Assembly (NCBI GenBank): GCA_023396535.1
Contig: JAEWWD010000117.1
Span: 1-15,270 of the forward strand
Direction of reading: 5' to 3'
Length of the DNA stretch: 15,270 nucleotides
Source: Bacillota bacterium
Lineage (GTDB): Bacteria; Bacillota; Clostridia; Christensenellales; CAG-138
The position numbers were made by a program, and so were the translations under genes. Shown one piece after another: positions 7,195 to 13,228 of the stretch (position 1 is the first letter of the stretch; each line of letters starts with the position of its first letter). The notes below the pieces were generated by a model. The model was not told where the DNA came from, searched no databases, and saw only the letters and a program-made list of their open reading frames with translations.

Positions 7195-7593
7195 ATGTAC
7201 GCAATGAACAACGCATTTCGCACTTACAAGCAACAGGGCGTGCTTACGGCAAACCCGCTTGAACTTGTTGTGATGCTTTACGACGGTGGTATCAAGCAGC
7301 TCAAGATCGCTTCAATCGCGATTGAAGAAAAGGAATACGAGCAGGTGAACAATGCCTTGCAAAAAGCGCAGCGTATCATCATGGAACTGATGAACAGCCT
7401 GGATCTGCGTTTTCCTATCGCGAAAGAACTGATGATGCTCTATGAATTTATGATCAGAGAGATTTCATCGGCAAACGCTGCCAAGGATACCGAACGCGTT
7501 GGCGGCGTTATACAATTGCTCAACGAACTAAAGGATGCATGGCTGCAGCTTGCGAAAAGCGGCGTCGGATCCGTTGCCCAGATTGGAGAATAA
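7195..7593 (+). CDS. fliS: FliS, flagellin export chaperone
   Basis: The 132-residue protein has the FliS signature near its N-terminus: NAFRTYKQQGVLTANPLELVVMLYDGGIKQL (positions 6-36, broken here by the family motif at about 20-31). The rest is an all-helical bundle. FliS binds the flagellin C-terminus in the cytoplasm, prevents premature polymerisation and delivers it to the export gate. ATG 7195 has CGGAGG seven bases upstream; a second ATG three codons later is less well placed. It lies 54 bases after fliD and two bases before the next gene, in the same operon. Confidence 0.95.
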   Translation: MYAMNNAFRTYKQQGVLTANPLELVVMLYDGGIKQLKIASIAIEEKEYEQVNNALQKAQRIIMELMNSLDLRFPIAKELMMLYEFMIREISSANAAKDTERVGGVIQLLNELKDAWLQLAKSGVGSVAQIGE

Positions 7594-7595
7594 GT

Positions 7596-8012
7596 ATGGC
7601 TGCCGATTCCGCGTTCTTTCTGGATAAATATAAAAATGAAAAGCTGAACCTGCTTGGTGAGATGCTTCGCATTGCGCAATCCCAGATGGAAAGCATCACG
7701 CAGGATCGTCCGGATGAACTTCTGCAGGCGCTTAGAAAAAGGGAACGTATCATGCGCCGCATTGATAATCTGGACACCACTTTCAGGACAACATATGGTA
7801 AAGAGGGAAAAAACGGAAACAGGAACGATGAGATACGGAATATCGCCGCAAGCATACTGGCCATAGACCGGCAATGCTTTGAAAAAGCAGGCCAAAGAAT
7901 GACGGTTTATAAGGCCGATCTCAAATCGCTTGCGCAGTCCGCGAAACAGCTTGGGGCATATGCGAACCCGTTTGACGCATCGCAGGGAATATATTTTGAT
8001 ACAAAAAAATGA
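7596..8012 (+). CDS. FlgN/FliT-like flagellar export chaperone
   Basis: A 138-residue, mostly helical and charged protein (LDKYKNEKLNLLGEMLRIAQSQ, then LLQALRKRERIMRRIDNLD). It ends in YANPFDASQGIYFDTKK, similar in kind to the YFDxK tails of FlgN-family chaperones of hook-associated proteins. The fliT position directly after fliS also fits FliT, the FliD chaperone. The start is ATG 7596, two bases after the fliS stop, with TGGAG eight bases upstream; a longer frame reaches back to 7539 inside fliS but has no such site. Assignment rests on size, helical character, tail and position. Confidence 0.7.
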   Translation: MAADSAFFLDKYKNEKLNLLGEMLRIAQSQMESITQDRPDELLQALRKRERIMRRIDNLDTTFRTTYGKEGKNGNRNDEIRNIAASILAIDRQCFEKAGQRMTVYKADLKSLAQSAKQLGAYANPFDASQGIYFDTKK

Positions 8013-8078
8013 TGATCGACGGGATAACCCGTTACGCAAATATATGTTCCAAACGATCGCTTTTTTAGAGGTGCAGGT

Positions 8079-8531
8079 TTGAGAATTAAGGATATACAGC
8101 AGATTCCGGCCGGCTCGCAACGGCTGGGTATTGTGGATGATAAGCGCAATGCGGGTGGATTCGAGCAGGAATTCCAACGCCGCCAGCATGATACCGGTAC
8201 TGCGGAATATGAAAAGTACATCCGCGATCTTACCGATAGAATTCATCAGCAGGGAAGATTGGTTTCCGGTAAAGCCGATATAGCGGAATTCCAGAAATAC
8301 AGGGCGCTCATTACGGAACTCTTGAATGAAACGGTGAGCAATGCATACGCCTTCTGCAAGACAAGCCAGTTTGACGCGCGGGGCAGGCATAAGGTATTCG
8401 CAACCATCCGCAAGGTCAATAAACACCTGGATGAACTGGCGGCTGAAATATTGCAGGAGGAATCCGATTCCATCAAGCTCCTGAATCTGGTGGACGACAT
8501 CCGGGGATTGCTGGTCGATCTCTTCTATTAA
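8079..8531 (+). CDS. YaaR family (DUF327) protein
   Basis: A 150-residue soluble helical protein that I assign to the YaaR/DUF327 family from its C-terminal two thirds: IRDLTDRIHQQGRLVSGK, FQKYRALITELLNETVSNAY, and RKVNKHLDELAAEILQEE, ending near LLVDLFY. The start is TTG at 8079-8081 with AGAGGTG a few bases upstream and no early ATG available. The family's molecular role is not established. Its place after fliS and a chaperone suggests flagellum-related work, but 66 bases separate it from the previous gene, so a separate transcript is possible. No clear terminator follows. Confidence 0.78.
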   Translation: MRIKDIQQIPAGSQRLGIVDDKRNAGGFEQEFQRRQHDTGTAEYEKYIRDLTDRIHQQGRLVSGKADIAEFQKYRALITELLNETVSNAYAFCKTSQFDARGRHKVFATIRKVNKHLDELAAEILQEESDSIKLLNLVDDIRGLLVDLFY

Positions 8532-8708
8532 TTATAATGCGGCGGCCGGGTACGGCAACATAATCATATCAACTCAAAACAGTTCTTATTTTCCAAGCTT
8601 TTGACAGATCATTTCATAAGGCTACTTATTTGTGCGCGAAAAATGACGATATAGTAAGTATTAAGGTCGGAATAGTAGGATTCTATCCGGCAAGGACGCT
8701 TATTTATC

Positions 8709-8797
8709 GGGGGTGATCTGAAAACGCATGCGGGACTGGACGGGGCGGCGGCAGATGAACCGTCGCGATGCAGCGTTTGGTGGTGGATGCTGCCCCC
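8709..8797 (+). ncRNA. Possible structured RNA segment, unassigned
   Basis: Several nested pairings are visible. GGGGG at 8709-8713 pairs with CCCCC at 8793-8797. AAACGC at 8722-8727 pairs with GCGTTT at 8773-8778, extended by TGCG/TGCA after one bulged A. GACGG at 8739-8743 pairs with CCGTC at 8760-8764. Together they make one long arm, but the G-rich composition allows alternatives, such as ATCTG at 8716-8720 with CAGAT at 8752-8756. No known riboswitch core was recognised. It may be a leader, a small RNA or chance. Confidence 0.25.
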
Positions 8798-8894
8798 TTG
8801 AGATATGCAAGAATGTATGAATATGGGCCGAATATTGTCCGTAAATATACATACAAAAACCATCGTTCCATATACATATCTGAAGCCCGTGACG

Positions 8895-8908
8895 CGCGAA
8901 ATTTAGCG
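8895..8908. repeat. Near-copy of the 2408 palindrome, upstream of the flgB operon promoter
   Basis: CGCGAAATTTAGCG matches the perfect palindrome at 2408-2421 in 13 of 14 positions. It ends about eight bases before the -35 region of the transglycosylase-flgB promoter, a place where an activator or repressor could act. Confidence 0.45.
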
Positions 8909-8915
8909 TAAGTTG

Positions 8916-8945
8916 TTGTATATTCGCTTTTCTCTGTGTTATACT
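8916..8945 (+). promoter_or_regulatory. Extended -10 promoter of the slt-flgB-flgC-fliE operon
   Basis: TGTTATACT at 8937-8945 is an extended -10 (TGn plus TATACT, 5 of 6 to TATAAT). An imperfect TTGTAT at 8916-8921 lies 18 bases before it. Transcription would start near 8952, about 20 bases before the ATG at 8972. This is a housekeeping sigma-A type element, which suits early rod genes. Confidence 0.65.
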
Positions 8946-8971
8946 AAATATGTATAAGAAGGTATTGCTGC

Positions 8972-9541
8972 ATGAATACGGTTACGGAAATATATTTGTC
9001 CAAACTGAGCGAGGTACAGTCCAGAATGGATGAATTTGCCGCCAGGGCCGGGCTGACTGCACCGCAGTTTTCCGGGTTTTTATCCAAAGCGTCGGCTGCG
9101 CAATCCGTTCCCGTTGATGTGGAGGCGGGTACGTCGTATGACGGATGGATACGGCAAGCGGCCAGTGCAAACGGTTTGGATCCTGACCTTGTGCGCGCCG
9201 TCATACAAACGGAATCCGATTTTCGGCCGGATGCCCAGTCCAGCGCGGGAGCGCAAGGATTGATGCAGTTGATGCCGTCAACGGCCAATTCTCTTGGCGT
9301 AACGGACGCTTTCGATCCGCGGCAGAACATAGAGGCTGGGACCAAATATCTGTCCGATCTGGTTCAGCGCTTCGGCGATTTACGGCTGGCGCTTGCCGCG
9401 TACAATACCGGGCCGGGTCGCATTTCCGGTTTGAATATTTCGGATCCGGACAACGCGGCGGAATACGCAAAAATCAGTGAGCGCGTTCGCGGATATGTTT
9501 CCAAGGTGCTATCCCGCTATGAGGCTTATAACGCGGTGTAA
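8972..9541 (+). CDS. Lytic transglycosylase (SLT domain) of the rod operon
   Basis: A 189-residue protein. Residues 1-50 lack a signal peptide and are helical, then low in complexity. The SLT (Slt/MltC-type) lysozyme-like domain spans about 58-185: catalytic E81 in AVIQTESDF, AGAQGLMQLMP at 92-102, and LAAYNTGPG at 141-149. It cleaves glycan strands of peptidoglycan. As the first gene before flgB and flgC it probably opens the wall for the growing rod, a task done by the hydrolase domain of FlgJ in proteobacteria; no flgJ is seen here. Lack of a signal peptide fits export through the flagellar apparatus, which is inference. ATG 8972 has AGAAGG nine bases upstream. Confidence 0.92.
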   Translation: MNTVTEIYLSKLSEVQSRMDEFAARAGLTAPQFSGFLSKASAAQSVPVDVEAGTSYDGWIRQAASANGLDPDLVRAVIQTESDFRPDAQSSAGAQGLMQLMPSTANSLGVTDAFDPRQNIEAGTKYLSDLVQRFGDLRLALAAYNTGPGRISGLNISDPDNAAEYAKISERVRGYVSKVLSRYEAYNAV

Positions 9542-9559
9542 TCCCGGGAGGTGGGAAGT

Positions 9560-9973
9560 ATGAACAAGATGTTTGGCGGCGTCGATCTGCTGCAGAAAGG
9601 CCTTGATGCGGCGTGGCTGCGCAACGATGTGATCTCAAACAATATTGCAAACGCTGAAACGCCGAATTATAAAAGTTCCGGCGTTCAATTTGAAACGCTG
9701 TTCAAATCGGCTCTGGAAAATTCGGATCAGAGTTTCCAAACCAAAAAGACAAGGGACAAGCATATTTCTTTCAGCGACGATATGGCGGCGGAAGACGTAT
9801 CGCCCGTTGTTATACAGAAAAATAACAGTACCATGCGAATGGACGGCAACAATGTCGATATTGAAGCAGAAAACGTTGAGCTTGCAAGAAACACGATTTA
9901 CTACTACACGCTGACGGAACAAATTAACAGCGAGTTTACCCGCCTGAGCATGGCGATCAACGAAGGGAAGTGA
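9560..9973 (+). CDS. flgB: FlgB, proximal rod protein
   Basis: The 137-residue protein starts MNKMFGGVDLLQKGLDAAW and has the rod-protein signature RNDVISNNIANAETPNYK at 21-38. The C-terminal part, NVDIEAENVELARNTIYYYTL followed by a helix, also fits. FlgB is part of the proximal rod assembled on FliE and the MS ring. ATG 9560 follows GGGAGG at eight bases; a GTG at 9551 in frame lies inside this ribosome binding site and is not preferred. The stop overlaps the flgC region. Confidence 0.96.
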   Translation: MNKMFGGVDLLQKGLDAAWLRNDVISNNIANAETPNYKSSGVQFETLFKSALENSDQSFQTKKTRDKHISFSDDMAAEDVSPVVIQKNNSTMRMDGNNVDIEAENVELARNTIYYYTLTEQINSEFTRLSMAINEGK

Positions 9974-9978
9974 ACGCG

Positions 9979-10416
9979 GTGGCATTTCTGAATTCCATTG
10001 ATATCAGCGGTTCCGCGCTTACGGCGCAGCGGCTGCGTATGGATGTCATCAGCCAAAACATCGCAAACGCAAGCACTACCCGTACCGCAACCGGAGATCC
10101 CTACAGGCGGCGCGTGGCGGTATTTGCGGAGCGGGGCGGAACCTCTTTTCAATCCTATCTCGACGGCGCGACGGGCGCTTCCGCGGGCGGCGGCGTAGTT
10201 GTTTCAGCCATCGCGACGGATATGTCGGATTTTAAAAGCGAATATGATCCGGATCATCCCGACGCCGATGCAGACGGTTATGTACAGTATCCTAACGTGG
10301 ACGAGGTTACAGAGCTTGTTGACATGATGGCGGCTACGCGCGCGTATGAAGCAAACGTCACAGCCCTGAACGCGACCAAGAACATGGCGCTCAAGGCCTT
10401 GGAAATCGGCAGATAA
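9979..10416 (+). CDS. flgC: FlgC, proximal rod protein
   Basis: With the start at GTG 9979 the protein has 145 residues: MAFLNSIDISGSALTAQRLR, then MDVISQNIANASTTRT, and the conserved C-terminal helix YPNVDEVTELVDMMAATRAY to the end. FlgC is a proximal rod subunit. An in-frame GTG at 9970 overlaps the flgB stop, but AAGGGA then sits only two bases away; for 9979 it is about ten bases away, and families often begin exactly at this MAFL-type N-terminus. The two choices differ by three residues. Confidence 0.94.
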   Translation: MAFLNSIDISGSALTAQRLRMDVISQNIANASTTRTATGDPYRRRVAVFAERGGTSFQSYLDGATGASAGGGVVVSAIATDMSDFKSEYDPDHPDADADGYVQYPNVDEVTELVDMMAATRAYEANVTALNATKNMALKALEIGR

Positions 10417-10449
10417 TACCTGCCGTCGATACGGAATGAGGGATGAGTA

Positions 10450-10743
10450 ATGCAAATACAATCGATCTTGCAGGCGATGCCGGCATCGGGCGTTGTTCCG
10501 GAAACGCAGACCAAGTCAGGCGCCGCAAGTTTTACGGATATTCTAAGCAACGCTCTGCAGGAGGCGCGGCAAACGGAAGCTGTGAACGACGAAAACACGC
10601 TCAACCTTCTGTCGGGCGATATCACCGATATCCACACCGCGACGACGCAGGCCAAGAAGGCCGAACTTTCCTAGAACCTCGCGATCCAAATCCGCAACAA
10701 AGTGATAGACGCTTACAACGAAGTGATGAGGATGCAGGTTTAG
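10450..10743 (+). CDS. fliE: FliE, hook-basal body protein, with in-frame amber codon
   Basis: Codons 1-74 give an FliE-like protein (SFTDILSNALQEARQ, ending ATTQAKKAELS). TAG at 10672-10674 then interrupts it. The same frame continues without any shift for 22 codons, NLAIQIRNKVIDAYNEVMRM plus QV, the hallmark FliE C-terminus, to a second TAG at 10741. The whole would be 97 residues, a normal length. FliE joins the MS ring (FliF) to the rod, and the C-terminal part is the conserved region. Without readthrough the product lacks it. ATG 10450 follows GAGGG at about eight bases. It could be a true nonsense mutation, a sequencing error, or suppressed in the cell; the sequence cannot decide. Confidence 0.9.
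10672..10674 (+). other. In-frame TAG within fliE (codon 75)
   Basis: A single TAG interrupts an otherwise intact fliE. The aligned family position is usually Leu or Met, so one base change (for example TTG to TAG) would explain it. TAG acts as an ordinary stop in cheY and fliQ in this window, which argues against general reassignment. Confidence 0.9.
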
Positions 10744-10759
10744 CCGAATAACAGCCGAT

Positions 10760-10787
10760 GTGCCGCATGGGACGCCCCCTGTGGCAC
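10760..10787 (+). terminator. Hairpin after fliE, possible terminator or attenuator
   Basis: GTGCCGC at 10760-10766 pairs with GTGGCAC at 10781-10787 (one G-U pair). GGG/CCC pairing further inside makes a long arm followed by TTTGTTAT. The T tract is interrupted, so termination may be partial. It separates the rod genes from the export-gate genes. Confidence 0.5.
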
Positions 10788-10789
10788 TT

Positions 10790-10798
10790 TGTTATACT
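10790..10798 (+). promoter_or_regulatory. Extended -10 candidate before fliO
   Basis: TGTTATACT is identical to the extended -10 ahead of the transglycosylase gene. No good -35 is present 17 bases upstream. It would start transcription near 10805, about 40 bases before fliO, so the export-gate genes could be transcribed independently of the rod operon. Confidence 0.4.
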
Positions 10799-10846
10799 GG
10801 CCCCATTGGGGTAATCTGGAAGTCTGAGTAAAAGGAGGGGATACGC

Positions 10847-11212
10847 ATGCTGGAGGATTCAGTTGGTTCAACGGTTGTACTGGTCGTCGTATTCCTTCTT
10901 ATCATCGCGGGCGCCTATTTTTCTACGAAATTTCTTTCCGTCAAAAGCGCCGGCTTCATGAAGGGCAAGTACATGCAGGTGAAGGAACGCTTGCCTTTAG
11001 GACGCGATAAGCATTTGCTGCTTGTACAGGCTGGCAGCCGCTATTTTGTGGTGGGCGTCACGGCACAGTCCATGCAGTTGCTGGGCACTGTCGAAGAAGG
11101 GGAATTGACGCCCATTGTGCAGGCGGAGCAGGATAGGCAGGCTTTCCCCACGTTCAGGGATTGGCTAACAAAGGCGAAACGGCAGGATGGGACGGACGGG
11201 CCGCCCGAATAA
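10847..11212 (+). CDS. fliO: FliO, flagellar export apparatus protein
   Basis: A 121-residue protein with one N-terminal membrane segment at about 8-29 (VVLVVVFLLIIAGAYFSTKF). It is followed by a cytoplasmic FliO-type domain: MQVKERLPLGRDKHLLLVQAG, RYFVVGVTAQSMQLLGTV. FliO assists assembly of the FliP ring of the export gate. Its place immediately before fliP supports the call. ATG 10847 follows AAGGAGGGG with seven bases spacing. The last 40 residues are polar and probably flexible. Confidence 0.9.
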   Translation: MLEDSVGSTVVLVVVFLLIIAGAYFSTKFLSVKSAGFMKGKYMQVKERLPLGRDKHLLLVQAGSRYFVVGVTAQSMQLLGTVEEGELTPIVQAEQDRQAFPTFRDWLTKAKRQDGTDGPPE

Positions 11213-11273
11213 ACGTGGTGAACGCCGCGCACAAGCGGGGATTTCAGCAGAACCAAAGGATGGCAGGTATGCG

Positions 11274-12125
11274 ATGAAAATAGTATCGCGCGATACTGCG
11301 GCGGCTCAGCAGGGAATGGCGGGCAGCCGGAATGAAAATTCGAGTGGTCACCGGAAGATCAGCAAAGCGGCGCGCATTGCCTTGCTAGTGCTGGTCGCGC
11401 TGGTGGCCATTCTGGCTTGCGGCTGCTCGGTGCTCGCTAAGGATTCCGCGGACGATACCGCGTCCGGCAACGGTCCGTTCGGCGGTTTGCTCGGGGACCG
11501 CTCCGAGTCCCTCGACATATTGCTGTTATTGACGGTGCTGACACTGCTGCCGTCCATATTGATCATGCTCACGGGCTTCACGCGCATCATCATCGTACTT
11601 TCATTGGTGCGCAATGGGCTGGGCCTGCAGCAGATGCCGCCTAATCAGGTACTGATAGGGCTAGCGCTGTTCCTGACGCTGTTTGTGATGTCCCCCATCG
11701 TCGATGATGTTAAAACCAACGCGTATCAGCCGTATGTCGACGGAACCATCACACAGGAAGAAGCGGTGGACCGCGCCATGGACCCCCTCAGGGAGTTCAT
11801 GTTCAAGCAGACGTATAAATCCGATCTGAAATTCTTTATGTCCGCCGCGGGTGACGGAGAAGCGGTCGATTCGCTTGAGAAGATTCCGAACACCACGCTG
11901 ATACCGGCGTTTATTACGAGTGAAATCAAGCATGGCTTCCAGATTGGCTTCTTCATCTATATTCCGTTTATCGTCATCGACATGGTTGTAGCGAGTACGC
12001 TGATGGCCATGGGCATGATGATGCTGCCGCCGGTCGTCATATCCCTGCCGTTCAAGCTGCTTCTGTTCGTGGTGGTGGACGGATGGACGCTTACCGTGAA
12101 AACACTGCTTACCAGCTTTGGATAA
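11274..12125 (+). CDS. fliP: FliP, flagellar export gate protein
   Basis: From ATG 11274 the protein has 283 residues, longer than the roughly 220-245 usual. Residues 1-33 are a polar, basic extension, 34-52 a hydrophobic signal-like segment ending in LACGC (C49, C51), and 53-77 a Ser/Gly/Asp linker. The FliP core follows from about 78: LTGFTRIIIVLSLVRNGLG, QQMPPNQVLIGLALFLT, ITSEIKHGFQIGFFIYIP, MMLPPVVISLPFKLLLF. FliP with FliQ and FliR forms the channel through which flagellar proteins leave. The frame is open further upstream, but only this ATG has a usable site (GGCAGG, six bases). A lipobox reading is possible yet poor. Confidence 0.94.
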   Translation: MKIVSRDTAAAQQGMAGSRNENSSGHRKISKAARIALLVLVALVAILACGCSVLAKDSADDTASGNGPFGGLLGDRSESLDILLLLTVLTLLPSILIMLTGFTRIIIVLSLVRNGLGLQQMPPNQVLIGLALFLTLFVMSPIVDDVKTNAYQPYVDGTITQEEAVDRAMDPLREFMFKQTYKSDLKFFMSAAGDGEAVDSLEKIPNTTLIPAFITSEIKHGFQIGFFIYIPFIVIDMVVASTLMAMGMMMLPPVVISLPFKLLLFVVVDGWTLTVKTLLTSFG

Positions 12126-12164
12126 AGCGGCGGGGTCCTGACTAATGAAACGGAGGGGTGCGCT

Positions 12165-12434
12165 ATGGATCAGACACAGATCATAAAAGTATTTCAGGAC
12201 GCCCTTACTACCATCATGCTCGTTGCCGCGCCGCCATTGCTGCTGGGTATGATCGTGGGCGTGATTGTTTCCATATTCCAGGCTACCACGCAGATCAATG
12301 AACAAACGCTTGCGTTCGTTCCGAAAATCATAGCGATATTTCTGGGCCTGCTGGTATTCGGCGGCTGGATGCTGACCGGTCTGTCCGATTTTACATACCG
12401 CATGTTTGAATATGCAGCGACAATGGTTAAATAG
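12165..12434 (+). CDS. fliQ: FliQ, flagellar export gate protein
   Basis: An 89-residue protein with two membrane segments (about 15-40 and 50-75) and the family stretches ALTTIMLVAAPPLLLGMIVG, IVSIFQATTQINEQTLAF and FVPKIIAIFLGLLVFGGWML. It forms the export channel with FliP and FliR. ATG 12165 follows GGAGGGG with six bases. It ends in TAG, two bases before fliR, so TAG clearly works as a stop in this genome. Confidence 0.96.
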   Translation: MDQTQIIKVFQDALTTIMLVAAPPLLLGMIVGVIVSIFQATTQINEQTLAFVPKIIAIFLGLLVFGGWMLTGLSDFTYRMFEYAATMVK

Positions 12435-12436
12435 CG

Positions 12437-13228
12437 ATGGAGAAGGTTGCTTACGAGGTTGCCAGCCATTTTGAATACTTCGTATTGATATTTCTGCGCG
12501 TATCGGCTTTGATCGTGTCCTCGCCGGTATTCGGAAGGAAGAATATCCCGAATACGGTCAAAATCGGGCTAAGCCTGTTGCTTGCCTATATATTGCTGGC
12601 TTCTTCCGTAAATACCCCGGCTATTTCTTATCGAAATGTGGTCGAATATGCGGTGCTCTGTTTAAAGGAGCTGTTGTTCGGGCTGGTGCTGGGGTATGTG
12701 ACGACGCTGTTTTTTGCCGCAGTACAGGTTGCGGGGCACGTTATGGATATGCAGATGGGGTTTGGCATGGTAAATGTATTCGACGTGCAAAGCAACATCA
12801 GCGTACCCGTAACGGGCAATTTCCTGTATACGATACTGATGATGGTGTTTTTTGCGGTGGACGGGCATCATCAGCTGATATACATCATCAACAGTACGTT
12901 TTCGTATATACCGGCCGGACATGTGGCATTGAATCCGGCCATCGGCTGGTCGGCGCTGGAGGTTTTTGTGCTGGCGTTTGGACTTGCGCTCAATATCGCA
13001 ATGCCGCTGGTAGCCTCCGGCCTCATTGGAGAGGTGGCCATGGGCGTCGTAGTCAGAACGACCCCGCAGATGAACGTATTCGTCGTGGGTATTCCCCTGA
13101 AGATACTGCTCGGGCTGGTGTCCCTGTTCATCATACTGCCCGTATACGTATCCTTCTCCAATCATGTATTCAGCAGCATGTTTGAGTCTATCGACTACAT
13201 GCTGCGCGGATTGGCGGGGGCGGCATGA
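12437..13228 (+). CDS. fliR: FliR, flagellar export gate protein
   Basis: A 263-residue, very hydrophobic protein with about six membrane segments. It opens with FEYFVLIFLRVSALIVSSPVF and contains GFGMVNVFDVQSNISVPVTG and VMGVVVRTTPQMNVFVVGIP-like stretches typical of FliR/FlhB-type gate proteins. It caps the FliP5-FliQ4 assembly. The ribosome binding site is weak and the start lies two bases after the fliQ stop, so translation is probably coupled. The end overlaps flhB by ATGA. Confidence 0.95.
   Translation: MEKVAYEVASHFEYFVLIFLRVSALIVSSPVFGRKNIPNTVKIGLSLLLAYILLASSVNTPAISYRNVVEYAVLCLKELLFGLVLGYVTTLFFAAVQVAGHVMDMQMGFGMVNVFDVQSNISVPVTGNFLYTILMMVFFAVDGHHQLIYIINSTFSYIPAGHVALNPAIGWSALEVFVLAFGLALNIAMPLVASGLIGEVAMGVVVRTTPQMNVFVVGIPLKILLGLVSLFIILPVYVSFSNHVFSSMFESIDYMLRGLAGAA

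Larger units (their letters stand above)
8532..8971. other. Intergenic region with hairpins, no convincing gene
   Basis: This 440-base gap contains no supported gene on either strand. A perfect -35 hexamer TTGACA occurs at 8601-8606, but the best -10 candidates near 8623-8630 are poor. A foldable segment at 8709-8797 is described separately. A/T-rich sequence with short repeats (GAATAT twice near 8818-8835) follows, then a palindrome-like site at 8895 and the promoter of the next operon. Confidence 0.55.

Noticed and set aside
8013..8078. Terminator between the chaperone gene and yaaR
   Set aside because: ACGGG-ATAA-CCCGT forms a short 5-bp hairpin at 8019-8032, but no T run follows it; the later T run at 8061-8066 has no proper stem.
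7440..8426. 328-codon minus-strand frame opposite fliS, the chaperone and yaaR
   Set aside because: Antisense to three genes with good starts and family matches; no recognisable domain in the translation.
8609..8863. 84-codon minus-strand frame in the yaaR-slt gap
   Set aside because: No good ribosome binding site, composition unlike the real proteins nearby, and it crosses the foldable segment; no family resemblance.
8532..8971. Cyclic-di-GMP riboswitch
   Set aside because: The class I core elements (GCAAACC near the start, GACGCAAAGCC) are absent, and no class II pattern was seen, although the context of HD-GYP and motility genes made it worth looking for.
10450..10743. General reassignment of TAG to a sense codon
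   Set aside because: cheY and fliQ end in TAG at their normal family end points, and reading through the fliQ TAG would run into fliR; if TAG is read in fliE it must be local or partial.
11274..11430. Lipoprotein signal in FliP
   Set aside because: ILAC fits the lipobox poorly at -2 and FliP normally has a cleavable or membrane-anchoring signal; no support for lipidation.
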